DNA of 64,000 nt from Methyloversatilis sp. (GCF_030698125.1 NZ_JAUYNV010000032.1:1-64000), one strand, 5' to 3'; shown: positions 1-8,337, counted from the stretch's first letter. The notes: a model not told the origin generated them from the letters alone. Made by a program: numbers and translations.

Positions 1-34
1 CCCCCCCTCCATGATGGATAGGTGCGTCCCGGCC

Positions 35-637
35 TCACGCCTGCCCCCCATGGGTCAGCCCCCGCTTGTACTGGTAGATCGTCTCCCGGCTCACGCCGAA
101 CTCCTGCGCCAAGGCGGACATATTGACCCTTTCGGGGCCGCTCAGGCGCGCGCGTAGGGCCTCTAGGCGCTCCCCAGTAAGGGCAGGCTTGCGGCCCTTA
201 TAGACGCCCTTCGCTTTGGCTAGTGTGATGCCCTCCCGCTGGCGCTCCCGGATCAGTTCCCGCTCGAACTCCGCGAAGGCACCCATGACGGACAGCATGA
301 GGCGCGCCATGGGGTCATCCTTCCCGGTGAAGTTCATTCCTTCCTTCACGAACTGGACAGCGACACCCCGCCCGGTCAGGTCATCCACGATGCGCCGCAG
401 ATCGTCAAGGTTGCGGGCTAGCCTGTCCATGCTGTGGCAGATGAACACATCCCCCGCCCGGGCATGCTTGAGTGCCGCCTGAAGCTGTGGGCGCTTGGCA
501 TCCTTCCCGCTGGCCTTGTCCTCGAACACGGTATCCAAGGGCACGCCGTCAAGCTGGCGGTCTGTGCTCTGGTCAAGGGTGGAGACGCGCCGGTACCCGA
601 TACGCTGTCCCGTGATGGTCTTGGTGGTGATGGTCAT
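35..637 (-). CDS. Serine recombinase (resolvase/invertase family)
   Basis: A 200-residue site-specific serine recombinase. The N-terminal catalytic domain (about 12-150) has the YRRVSTLDQ motif with the nucleophilic Ser at residue 19, then CHSMDRLARN and an EFERELIRERQREG segment typical of resolvases. The C-terminus (about 170-193, SALAQEFGVSRETIYQYKRG) is a helix-turn-helix. Length fits the Tn3/Pin type. An AAAGGAG ribosome-binding site sits 6 bases before the ATG. Its partner site may be the repeats just upstream. It could act in element dimer resolution or inversion; which one cannot be read from the sequence. Confidence 0.9.
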   Translation of the reverse strand: MTITTKTITGQRIGYRRVSTLDQSTDRQLDGVPLDTVFEDKASGKDAKRPQLQAALKHARAGDVFICHSMDRLARNLDDLRRIVDDLTGRGVAVQFVKEGMNFTGKDDPMARLMLSVMGAFAEFERELIRERQREGITLAKAKGVYKGRKPALTGERLEALRARLSGPERVNMSALAQEFGVSRETIYQYKRGLTHGGQA

Positions 638-673
638 GGCGCGCTCCTTTGTCCGACGAAACTGTCAAGCCGG

Positions 674-702
674 ACTCTAAGACCCTCCGTGCCGAATGTC
701 AA
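674..702 (-). promoter_or_regulatory. Candidate sigma-70 promoter of the resolvase gene
   Basis: On the minus strand there is TTGACA (697-702), 17 bases, then TAGAGT (674-679), about 36 bases ahead of the resolvase ATG. A second TTGACA lies closer to the gene. The upstream TGTCAA at 726-731 makes an inverted pair with this -35, so a resolvase could bind over its own promoter. Confidence 0.45.
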
Positions 703-742
703 GTAATACACAAATCGGCCCTATATTGACACCTTACCGGGG

Positions 743-783
743 CCAGCCTGACACAGGGTTAGGGTGTAGCCCAGCCTGACACA
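743..783. repeat. 13-bp direct repeat upstream of the resolvase
   Basis: CCAGCCTGACACA occurs at 743-755 and again at 771-783, 28 bp apart, in the 346-bp non-coding gap between the resolvase and the membrane protein gene. Resolvase recombination sites often contain spaced repeats next to the gene, so this may be part of a res site. No gene is credible in the rest of the gap. Confidence 0.4.
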
Positions 784-983
784 TGCCCAGCGGGCCCTAA
801 TGCCTCGCCAGTCCGCTTAAGGAAGTCGCAGACGATGCTTCCGGGGCCCAAGCGGGGCGCATGTGGGCCGGTACTGGGTAGATGCCGGGATGGGGCCGGG
901 AAGTGGTGCCCGTGAGGGGGGAACCGCGTAGGGCGAGGGGAGGGGATAGGGCCTTCGGAAAACTCCGGGAAATTTTCCCCGCG

Positions 984-1649
984 CTAGCTCTTAGGCCGCA
1001 TCCCCAAGAACAGCCCCAGATACGCCGCACCCGCGCAGAGGAGGAACACCACAGACCGGGGCGTGTATCCGGCAACGGCCTGCGCCTTCAAGTCAGCATA
1101 TTCAAGGGCGCTCTCACGGGACACGCTGAGGGCCACCCGGATATCCTGATCGAATTTTTTCAGTTCCTTCTGGTGGGTACCCTCAGAGAAGATGGCCGCA
1201 AACAGCGCGAGTCCAGCGGCCGCCACGAAAAGCAGCGCCCACGGGCTCCGGCGCTTCCTCTCGACTTGTGCCCCAAAAGAGAGGGCAAAGATTCCCCCGA
1301 CGACGGAAAGCGCCGCCAGTCCTCCGGGGAAGGGGTAGCCGTGGCGTTCCCAGGCAGCAAGCCGCGCCGTGTCGGCGTCCAGCAGTAGAAGAGCCGGTAT
1401 CCCGAGCGCCAAGCCTGACACGACAATCTGAGCACGCCGGCTCGCCGCTGGCGTCAGTTCATAGGCCAAGTGTTTGACCACTGCAATGCACAGCCAGAAG
1501 CCACCGCCCACCGCAGCCAGTCCGCCAACCACTGCCCACATCTTGTGCGAGGAATTCCAAAAGGCAGCAGCGACACCCCCGCCCGCAGCCGCTACCACAA
1601 GCAGCGTGACCAGCTCCCCCGCGCTCGGCCCCTTCTCGGAGTTTTCCAT
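984..1649 (-). CDS. Unknown multi-pass membrane protein
   Basis: A 221-residue protein I do not recognise. It has about six hydrophobic segments (roughly residues 12-32, 36-58, 72-90, 108-128, 137-157, 198-216), so it should be an inner-membrane protein. A hydrophilic stretch at about 160-195 (KELKKFDQDIRVALSVSRES) is the only sizeable soluble part. It lies between the resolvase and the integrase on the same strand and is probably cargo of the element. No catalytic motif is visible. The long plus-strand ORF at 882-1388 is its shadow. Confidence 0.6.
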   Translation of the reverse strand: MENSEKGPSAGELVTLLVVAAAGGGVAAAFWNSSHKMWAVVGGLAAVGGGFWLCIAVVKHLAYELTPAASRRAQIVVSGLALGIPALLLLDADTARLAAWERHGYPFPGGLAALSVVGGIFALSFGAQVERKRRSPWALLFVAAAGLALFAAIFSEGTHQKELKKFDQDIRVALSVSRESALEYADLKAQAVAGYTPRSVVFLLCAGAAYLGLFLGMRPKS

Positions 1650-1685
1650 GCTAGCCCCTTGGCATCGTCAGCCATGAGATTAGCA

Positions 1686-3014
1686 TCATGTGGGCCCGCC
1701 GCCATCCGGAAACGGATAGGAGACCTTCGCTAGGGCTTCCACCTTGTTCTCCAGCGAGTTACCACCGGAGTACAGGCCGTATGACATGGTCTTCTTCTCG
1801 TGCCCAAGGATGTCGGCCGCGATGCCCTCCGCTACCCCCGCGTTTTCAAGCTGAGTGGCGACGGTCTTGCGGATGGAATGGAAAACCCGTGTTGCGGGAA
1901 ACCCTGCTGTGGTCTTCAGGCGCCCGAACCGCTTCCCGATGGCGTTCGAGCGGTCGCCGTACTTATTGAAGCTGAGGCCGGAAAGGAGGTATTCATCGTC
2001 GGCCGTGGTCTTCAGTCGCTTCACAAGTCCCGCTATGGACGCATGGATGGGCACCTCCCGGACTCCGGCTTTGGTCTTAGCCTCCTCGATCCGAAACGCC
2101 TTTGTGGTCACGTCCGAAACCTTCATTGAGCAAAGCTCCTCGATGCGCGCCCCGGTGTAGGCAGCAAGGGCGATGAGGTCGGCCAGCTTGTTGTCTCCGA
2201 CGGTCGCGGCACGCTGCCACAGTGTGACCACCTCCAAGGGCTCGAAATGCGCCCGCTTGTCCGGCCTGCCCGCCTTCTTCTGGACGTGCCCTTGAGGGCC
2301 AGCGGGGACATGGAATGCACGTTCATCCGCTCCACCCTGCTCATCATGACAAACCGTGTTCCAGAAGCTCCGGCAGGAGTACAGGATGCGTTTCCGGCTG
2401 CTCAAGGTCGCGCCCTCATCTGCGAGGAGTCGCATCCACCCCTTCACGGCCTTCGGGCTGATCTCTTCCACGGTAGCGAACTGCTGCACCATCCGGGCAA
2501 CGTCCTTGCGCTGCTGGTCGATGTTCTTCTTCCCAAGTCCCGACCCATCAAGGGCTGCGGACCACGCCTCATAAACTGGAAGGGAGGGGGTAACCACTCC
2601 CAGTGCTACACGGGCAAACATTACGGCCTCTGCCTCAGGCAAGCCCGCGTCCTCCAGCCCTTCCGCGCGGTCGGCTAGAAGGCCCTCCACCGCCTCCCGT
2701 TGATCGCCCCCATCGGGGAGGGATCGGATAGCCTCGCGCCAGCGTTGTGCCTCTTGCAACACCGCGTTGGGTTGCCCGCCTGCCTGCCGTATCTGGGCCT
2801 TCCAGCCCGCAATGAGGGGCCGTGCGAGGTCTTCGGCCTCCCGCTTGTTCGCTGTGTGGAGCGACTGGATGAACTTCACCCGTCCGAGTTGCCCCCGATG
2901 CTTGGCGGGTATGTGGAGGGTTGCGTACCAGAGGTTTCCGCGCTTCTCAATGTAGCTCGCCAATCTGGGCCGCCCGTGGAAGGAATGAGGGGCACACTGT
3001 ATCAGCTTCACCAC
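1686..3014 (-). CDS. Tyrosine recombinase / phage-type integrase
   Basis: A 442-residue tyrosine integrase. The N-terminus (about 20-90, YIEKRGNLWYATLHIP) resembles the arm-binding domain of prophage integrases, followed by a core-binding helical domain (about 140-250). The catalytic domain shows the Arg in AAYTGARIEELC (about 290), HSIR (about 379-382), LGHEKKT (His about 405) and a C-terminal Tyr in SYGLYSGG (412 or 415). It reads away from the tRNA-Ser fragment at 3094-3109, so its start lies about 80 bp from the attachment core. It should integrate and excise this element. All catalytic residues look intact. Confidence 0.93.
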   Translation of the reverse strand: MVKLIQCAPHSFHGRPRLASYIEKRGNLWYATLHIPAKHRGQLGRVKFIQSLHTANKREAEDLARPLIAGWKAQIRQAGGQPNAVLQEAQRWREAIRSLPDGGDQREAVEGLLADRAEGLEDAGLPEAEAVMFARVALGVVTPSLPVYEAWSAALDGSGLGKKNIDQQRKDVARMVQQFATVEEISPKAVKGWMRLLADEGATLSSRKRILYSCRSFWNTVCHDEQGGADERAFHVPAGPQGHVQKKAGRPDKRAHFEPLEVVTLWQRAATVGDNKLADLIALAAYTGARIEELCSMKVSDVTTKAFRIEEAKTKAGVREVPIHASIAGLVKRLKTTADDEYLLSGLSFNKYGDRSNAIGKRFGRLKTTAGFPATRVFHSIRKTVATQLENAGVAEGIAADILGHEKKTMSYGLYSGGNSLENKVEALAKVSYPFPDGGGPT

Positions 3015-3080
3015 ATGCCTTCACCACATCAAACAGACCGGAAAACCTTTGAATACGGTACATAGGTCGTTTCAGGTCAA

Positions 3081-3111
3081 TCTGGCGGAATTTCCCACCC
3101 TCTCCGCCAGA
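3081..3111 (+). other. Attachment site: displaced tRNA-Ser 3' end inside an inverted repeat
   Basis: CCCACCCTCTCCGCCA (3094-3109) matches the T-arm, acceptor strand and encoded CCA of bacterial tRNA-Ser genes. Nothing upstream folds as the rest of a tRNA, so only the 3' end is present. A perfect 9-bp inverted repeat, TCTGGCGGA (3081-3089) and TCCGCCAGA (3103-3111), brackets it, as expected for core binding arms of a tyrosine integrase. A terminator follows directly. The tRNA identity is by recognition, not by alignment. Confidence 0.65.
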
Positions 3112-3124
3112 CATCAAGCATTCA

Positions 3125-3147
3125 AGCGCCCTGCGGGGCGCTTTTTT
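3125..3147 (+). terminator. Intrinsic terminator after the tRNA-Ser fragment
   Basis: A perfect 7-bp stem AGCGCCC/GGGCGCT with a 4-base loop, followed by six T. It sits 15 bases after the tRNA 3' fragment and was probably the original terminator of that tRNA gene. Confidence 0.75.
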
Positions 3148-3463
3148 GTTGTCCCTGCAGTATCCCTGAAGCCCTTTCCCCGACGCTTTTCCCCGAATCA
3201 AGCTGCACTCCTTGCGCGCTCGGCTGGCCATCGCTGTTCGATCCTCGCATCAAGCTTGCGATGCCGGTGCGGCAAACGCAGCTGGCACGGTTGCTGCAAA
3301 GGAGAGTCCGTCACCGGCCGCAAACGGCCACCGGTGGCGGCGCTCCGGTCACCGGCGGCCAGTTTCCGGCAGATGTTGCCGGCAAACCTGATCCGACGGC
3401 TGCTTCGACCGGCAAAGGAGCGCCGATCCAGGCCGAACCAACGATTTCGTGAAGGGGCTCGAC
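3148..3463. other. Intergenic stretch without a recognisable gene
   Basis: About 316 GC-rich bases between the tRNA terminator and the methyltransferase gene. Several short CCGGT/ACCGG palindromes lie at about 3313-3360. No convincing promoter or RNA was recognised. Short plus-strand ORFs here have no family features. Confidence 0.4.
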
Positions 3464-4429
3464 ATGTCTTTGATGGAACCTGCAGTCCGATTCCTGCGCC
3501 CGCAGGCCGATTCCTCGTCAGAGGCCGTGCTGCGCGAGGAGATTGCCGAGCCGCATTACCTGGGCCAGTTCATTCCGCTGCATTACCACCACAACATGTT
3601 GATGGACGCCAACCGGATGGCCAATTTCAAGGCGGCCATCGACCACGTGGTGTTCCCGGGGGCGCGCGTGCTCGAACTGGGTGGCGGCACCGGCGTGCTG
3701 TCGTGCTTCGCCGCGGCACACGCGAGCAAGGTGTGGTGTGTGGAATACAACCCGGACATGGTGACCGAGGCGCGCCGACTGCTGGCGCATAACGCCAACG
3801 GACACAAGGTCGAAGTGGTACATGGCGACGCCTTCGAGTACCTGCCGCCGGAGCCGGTCGATGTCGTGATCTGCGAAATGATCCACGTCGGCATGCTGCG
3901 CGAGAAACAGGTCGAGGTGATCAATGCCTTCAAGGCACGCTACCGCGCCCGTTTCGGCGACCGCCTGCCGGTATTCATTCCGACCGCAGCCGTGATGGCG
4001 GTGCAGCCGCTGCAGCAGACCTATGATTTTTTCGGTTTCCAGGCGCCGATCATGCAGTTCCAGCGCGTGGGCGCGGTGCATGAGGGGTCGCTGGAACTGG
4101 CCGCACCGCAGGTCTACAGCGTGCTCGACTTCGACGACAGCGTGTCGCCGGACATCCGCTGGGCCGGCTGCTTCACCATGGAGCAGGAGGGCACGGTGAA
4201 TGCATTGCGCTTCGTCACCAAGAACATTCTGGCGATCCGCGCCGCTGAAGGCGACACGGTGGACTGGCTGAATGACTACCTCGTGCTGCCGCTCGATGCG
4301 CCGATCAGCCTGAAGGCGGGCGAGGCGCTCGATGTGAGCTTCAGTTATCAGGCGGGCGGCTCGCTGCAGTCGCTGGCGCGCACGCTGCGCGCCACGGTGG
4401 CTTGCCGCGCGGCCCTGCAGGTGGCGTGA
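3464..4429 (+). CDS. PRMT-like class I SAM-dependent methyltransferase
   Basis: A 321-residue methyltransferase. The SAM-binding motif I is VLELGGGTGVL (about 68-78), followed by an acidic VEYNPDM (motif II) and VVHGDAFEYL. Two further features recall protein arginine methyltransferases: an HHNMLMDANRMANFKAAI segment before motif I (PRMTs have a similar YHxMLxDxxR helix), and CEMIHVGMLREKQ, where PRMTs have the double-E loop. Only one of the two loop glutamates is evident. The C-terminal half (about 170-321) is beta-rich, as in PRMTs. I chose the ATG at 3464 because GAAGGGG lies 6 bases upstream; a GTG at 3449 is also possible. The substrate is unknown. It stands alone, beside the integrated element. 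Confidence 0.7.
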   Translation: MSLMEPAVRFLRPQADSSSEAVLREEIAEPHYLGQFIPLHYHHNMLMDANRMANFKAAIDHVVFPGARVLELGGGTGVLSCFAAAHASKVWCVEYNPDMVTEARRLLAHNANGHKVEVVHGDAFEYLPPEPVDVVICEMIHVGMLREKQVEVINAFKARYRARFGDRLPVFIPTAAVMAVQPLQQTYDFFGFQAPIMQFQRVGAVHEGSLELAAPQVYSVLDFDDSVSPDIRWAGCFTMEQEGTVNALRFVTKNILAIRAAEGDTVDWLNDYLVLPLDAPISLKAGEALDVSFSYQAGGSLQSLARTLRATVACRAALQVA

Positions 4430-4457
4430 GCGACGGCTGTTCCGGGGCGGTCGCGGC

Positions 4458-6608
4458 TCAGCCGCCGGCCGGCCGGCCGTTGTCCTGCGCGATCAGTATT
4501 TCGCAGCGGTTGCGTCCATTGTGCTTGGCGCGGTACAGCGCATCGTCGGCGCATCGCAGAAGGGCTGAAAAATCCTTGCTGTTGGCGCCGATTTCGCTGA
4601 TGCCGATGCTCAGCGTGTAGGGCGCGAGGGTGCCGTCGATATCCGGCGGCGTCGTCGCGATGCATTCCATCAGCCGTTCGGCGAACGCCTGTGCGCCATC
4701 AAGCGAGGTGTGCGGCAGCAGTACTGCAAACTCTTCGCCGCCCACGCGCCCGGCCGAATCGGAATCGCGCAGCAGGCTGGACAAGGTGATCGCGAAGTGT
4801 CGCAGTACGGTGTCGCCGCCAGCGTGACCGTAGCGGTCATTGATCGCCTTGAAGAAGTCGAGATCGGCCATCAGCACCGCGAGTGGCGTGTTGTAGCGCT
4901 GCGCACGCGCAAATTCCTCTTCCGCGATTTCGAGAAAATGCCGCCGGTTCGCGAGGCCGGTCAGCGCATCGGTGTTAGCCAGAATGCGGATCGCTTCTTC
5001 GGCCAGTTTGATGCTGGTGATGTTTTCGTGGCTGACCAGCACGCGCTCGCGCTGCGCGTCCATCGGGGTCACCTTCATGGCAAACCACTGCCGCTCGCTC
5101 GGGCAATGACAGGGGTAGTCCATCTGGAACAGCGGACTGCGCCCGGCCATGACGGCTTTGATGCCTTCGCCCGCGGCTTTGGCAAATGCCTCGTCCGGCC
5201 CGGTCACGTGCGCCAGCACGTCGAGGTAGTTCACGCCGTTGAACGACGTGCCGCCGCCGTAACCGCCCCGCTCGGCAAAGCGCCCCCAGCTGGCATTGGT
5301 TTCGACGATGACGCCCTGCCGGTCGAGTACCGCGACATGCGAGGTCATGGCATCGAGTGCAGCCGCCTTCATCTGCCGGTCGGCCAGCAATTCGGCTTCC
5401 AGCCGCTTGCGATCGGTGATGTCGATGAACATCAGCACGATGCGCGAGAAGCGGCGTGAGGTGTCGAACTCGGGATAGGCATGTACCAGCGCCCAGACAG
5501 GCGGGACGTCGACCGAACGATGGATGCTCATCACCAGATCGGTCAGTTCGCGGCCGGAATGTCGCACGCGCTGGATCAGGTCGTTTTCCAGTGACAGCGG
5601 GTTGCCGTGCTCGTCGCGGAAGGTGCAGCCCAGTTCCGGGACAGACTTGCCGATCAGCGCCTTGGGGTCGGCGCGCAGCATGCGCGAGACTTCCGGATTG
5701 CCGTAGGTGATGCGGGCGTCGGGCGCGCAGATCAGCAGTCCGGCGTGCAGGTTGTGCATCAGCAGGCGATGGCGCAATTCGCTGTCGGCCAGCGCCGCCT
5801 GCGCCATGCGTTGATCGTGGATGTCCTCGATCACGGCGATGAAGTGCGAGGGCGTGTCATCGGCCTCGCGCATCAGCGATACGGTCAGCCTTGCCCAGCG
5901 CACGCTGCCGTCGCCGCGCAGGTAGCGCTTTTCCATCGTGTAGGTGGCATGGTCGCCGCGCAGCACGCCATTCATCAGCTCGACATCGGCGTCGAGGTCG
6001 TCCGGATGCGTGATCTGCTGGAAAGTGAGTTCGTGCAGCGCGGTGGCCGGATAGTCGAGGATGTTGCACAGCTTCGGATTCACGCTGAGAAAGCGGCCGT
6101 CCAGATCCACCATCGCCATGCCGACAGCAGCCTGTTCGAAACTGCCGCGAAAGCGGTCTTCGCTTTCGCGCAGGGCCTCCTGGGTGCGCTTGCGGCTTGA
6201 AATGTCGCGCACGATGCCCAGTACGCTGCGCTGACCGCCGAACATCAGGCGGTTGGCAGTCAGTTCGATCGGCAACGTTCGCTGGCCGCTCTTGTACAGG
6301 AAGCGGAACTCGTAGGTGTTCGGCGGCTCCTCGCCTTCGCCGATGCGGGCGCGGAAGCGTTCGTTCCAGAGTTCGAGCATTTCGGGCGGGATCACTGCCG
6401 CGAAGGGCAGACCGACGAATTCGTCGTGCGTATAGCCCAGCATGCGGGGCAGGGCGGCGTTGGCAAAGACGAAGCGGTAGTCCTGCGCGACGAACACGCC
6501 GTCGGGCATCTTGTCGAGCAGGGTACGGAAGAGCAAGCCGTCCGGATCCTGATCGTCCAAGCCGACCGGGGTGTTGTCTGCTGTGCCTTCGTGAAGCTTC
6601 GTAGCCAC
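4458..6608 (-). CDS. Diguanylate cyclase with four PAS domains
   Basis: A sensor diguanylate cyclase that would make cyclic di-GMP from two GTP. From the GTG at 6608 it is 716 residues: PAS domains at about 20-135, 150-265, 275-390 and 405-525, then a GGDEF domain (about 540-700) with an intact RVGGEEF active site. RDSD lies five residues before GGEEF, so the product-inhibition I-site (RxxD) is present. No membrane segment is seen, so it should be cytoplasmic. The frame stays open to an ATG at 6809, but the extra 67 residues are low-complexity and lack PAS features, and a GAGGA box sits 11 bases before the GTG. The start is uncertain. Confidence 0.88.
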   Translation of the reverse strand: MATKLHEGTADNTPVGLDDQDPDGLLFRTLLDKMPDGVFVAQDYRFVFANAALPRMLGYTHDEFVGLPFAAVIPPEMLELWNERFRARIGEGEEPPNTYEFRFLYKSGQRTLPIELTANRLMFGGQRSVLGIVRDISSRKRTQEALRESEDRFRGSFEQAAVGMAMVDLDGRFLSVNPKLCNILDYPATALHELTFQQITHPDDLDADVELMNGVLRGDHATYTMEKRYLRGDGSVRWARLTVSLMREADDTPSHFIAVIEDIHDQRMAQAALADSELRHRLLMHNLHAGLLICAPDARITYGNPEVSRMLRADPKALIGKSVPELGCTFRDEHGNPLSLENDLIQRVRHSGRELTDLVMSIHRSVDVPPVWALVHAYPEFDTSRRFSRIVLMFIDITDRKRLEAELLADRQMKAAALDAMTSHVAVLDRQGVIVETNASWGRFAERGGYGGGTSFNGVNYLDVLAHVTGPDEAFAKAAGEGIKAVMAGRSPLFQMDYPCHCPSERQWFAMKVTPMDAQRERVLVSHENITSIKLAEEAIRILANTDALTGLANRRHFLEIAEEEFARAQRYNTPLAVLMADLDFFKAINDRYGHAGGDTVLRHFAITLSSLLRDSDSAGRVGGEEFAVLLPHTSLDGAQAFAERLMECIATTPPDIDGTLAPYTLSIGISEIGANSKDFSALLRCADDALYRAKHNGRNRCEILIAQDNGRPAGG

Positions 6609-6896
6609 GGCGTCCGGTGTCCTCTGGTCGTCGTGCGGCGGCCGCGCGCAAGCTCCGGCGGACACCGCATGTGTCAGGTGGCATGCGTACCGGGCCTGTG
6701 CATCTACCGATACGGCGCCACGATGCAATGCCATGGTGCATCCGTATCCGTTACGAACACAAGGGCCGGGCAGCCGATCGGGCGCGTCGGCAAGCGGATC
6801 TGATGGCAATCACGCGCTGCTGCGTCCCGCACGGAACACACGCATGGGCGATTCGCGCTACGCTTGCCGCATTGCGAAATTCCCGGGAGTCGAACC

Positions 6897-7136
6897 ATGT
6901 CGAAACACCAGAAGTCGTTCCAGCTGACGATTCAACAGATCGATCTCATCGAAGAGGCAGTGCGCGAGCGGATCGGCAACCTGGCGCATGTCGTGCTGGC
7001 CAGCGCTGACGCCAGCACTGAAGAAAGCCGCGCCAACGATGACCAGATACGCGATTTGAACGAGTTGCTCGGCAGCCTGCACAACCAGAAGATTTTCTAC
7101 AGCCAGGTCAATCGTACCGGCGTGCCGGGGGGCTGA
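6897..7136 (+). CDS. Small unknown protein, 79 residues
   Basis: A short, mostly helical, polar protein starting MSKHQKSFQLTIQQIDLIEE. The ATG at 6897 has GGGAG seven bases upstream, which favours it over the in-frame ATG at 6864. It has no cysteines, signal peptide or membrane segment, and I do not recognise a family. It is divergent from the diguanylate cyclase and ends four bases from the stop of the convergent GTPase gene. The ribosome-binding site and third-position GC suggest a real gene. Confidence 0.55.
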   Translation: MSKHQKSFQLTIQQIDLIEEAVRERIGNLAHVVLASADASTEESRANDDQIRDLNELLGSLHNQKIFYSQVNRTGVPGG

Positions 7137-7140
7137 CCCG

Positions 7141-8337
7141 TCAGTGGCGATCTGGCCCGGAGGCGTCGCCCGGTTGGTCGCCGTGCCCGCCTTCATCGTG
7201 ATCCTCGTGCCACGCCGGCAGCGGATCGGTCAGATTGGCCCAGGCGTCTTCGCCAAAACCCATCTCTTCGTCGGTCAGCAGGCATTCTTCGAAGCGGCGC
7301 TTGAGTGCGGCCTCATCCATGCCCATGCCGATGAACACGAGATCCTGCCGGCGATCGCCCCAGGTTTCGTCCCAGCGTGAGCGGATGTGGGCGAGGTGAC
7401 CCGCGTCCTTCGGCCACTCCTCTTCGCGCGTGAAACACCACCAGTGCCCGCCCGAGCGCAGGCGGCTGATCGCGCCACCCTGTTCCCACTCGCCGATGTG
7501 ACCGTTCCGGCTGGCGAGCCAGAAATAGCCCTTGCTGCGCAGCACGCCGCGCCACTTTTCGTGGATCAGCTGCGCAAAGCGCATCGGATGAAAGGGCCGG
7601 CGCGCCTGCCAGGTGAAGCTGCGGATGCCGAAGGCCGGTGTTTCGGGAACGGGTGTGCCGCGCATCAGCTGCGTCCAGCCGGCGGCACGGGCCGTGGCGT
7701 CGGGGTCGAAACGTCCGGTGCCGAGCACGCTCGCCGCGCTTACCCGGCCGTGAGTGGCCTCGATCAGTTCCGCCCGCGGATTGAGTGCGCGCAGCATGCC
7801 CAGCAGGATGCCGCGTTGCTGGTCATTCACCAGATCGCACTTGTTCAACACGATCACGTCGGCGAATTCCACCTGGTCGAGCAGTACGTCGATCACCGTG
7901 CGCTGATCGTTGCCCGCAGGGGCGCCCTGGGCGGCGACCCGTTGCGCGACGGTGTCGCGGCTGAAATAGTCGCGGTAGAAATTCCATGCGTCGATCACCG
8001 TGACCAGCGTGTCGAAGCGGGCGTGCTCGCCCAGTCCGGCACGGAAGGTTTCGACCATGCCGGTCGGTTCGGAAAAACCCGAAGGTTCGACGACCAGCGC
8101 GTCGAAGCCGGCTTGCGCGAAGTGCGCTGCAGCGGCCTGCATGTCTTGCGGCGACAGGCAGACAAGTACGTCGTCCGGTGCCGCGCCGGTTGCCGCGTCG
8201 ATATCCACGCTGCGCAGTTCGTTGACGATGAGGCCGATGCGCCGCCCGTCGGACGGTGCGCGAAGCTGCCTGAGCAGGGTGGTTTTGCCTGCGCCGGGCA
8301 GTCCGGACAGCAGGGTGACGGGAAGGATGGCGGGCAT
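7141..8337 (-). CDS. COG0523 (CobW/P47K) GTPase, zinc-linked subtype lacking CxCC
   Basis: A 398-residue G3E-family GTPase, a likely metal metallochaperone. Seen: Walker A GLPGAGKTTLL (about 11-21), EPSGFSEPTG, the NKCD guanine-specificity motif (about 170-173), a CobW C-terminal domain (about 245-365) and a His/Asp-rich tail (EDHDEGGHGD). Most family members have a CxCC zinc site after Walker A. Here the matching stretch reads VLVCLSPQDM, with a single Cys, and is shorter. The frame is open to 8763, but that part is a shadow of the DUF1826 gene, so the ATG at 8337 is chosen. It follows the DUF1826 gene on the same strand, an association reported for Zur-regulated COG0523 genes. Confidence 0.88.
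   Translation of the reverse strand: MPAILPVTLLSGLPGAGKTTLLRQLRAPSDGRRIGLIVNELRSVDIDAATGAAPDDVLVCLSPQDMQAAAAHFAQAGFDALVVEPSGFSEPTGMVETFRAGLGEHARFDTLVTVIDAWNFYRDYFSRDTVAQRVAAQGAPAGNDQRTVIDVLLDQVEFADVIVLNKCDLVNDQQRGILLGMLRALNPRAELIEATHGRVSAASVLGTGRFDPDATARAAGWTQLMRGTPVPETPAFGIRSFTWQARRPFHPMRFAQLIHEKWRGVLRSKGYFWLASRNGHIGEWEQGGAISRLRSGGHWWCFTREEEWPKDAGHLAHIRSRWDETWGDRRQDLVFIGMGMDEAALKRRFEECLLTDEEMGFGEDAWANLTDPLPAWHEDHDEGGHGDQPGDASGPDRH

Larger units (their letters stand above)
1..3109. mobile_element. Right end of an integrated element in a tRNA-Ser gene
   Basis: The stretch from the window edge to about 3109 carries a serine resolvase, an unknown membrane protein and a tyrosine integrase, all on the minus strand. 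It ends at a fragment matching the 3' end of a tRNA-Ser gene, followed by the terminator that would serve the tRNA. This is the usual picture when an integrase uses a tRNA 3' end as attachment site. The intact tRNA and the other end of the element would lie to the left, outside the window. No structural phage or conjugation gene is visible here, so the element type is unknown. Confidence 0.7.

Noticed and set aside
3088-3109. A complete tRNA gene
   Set aside because: Only the 3' T-arm and acceptor strand are present; no anticodon or D-arm can be folded upstream.
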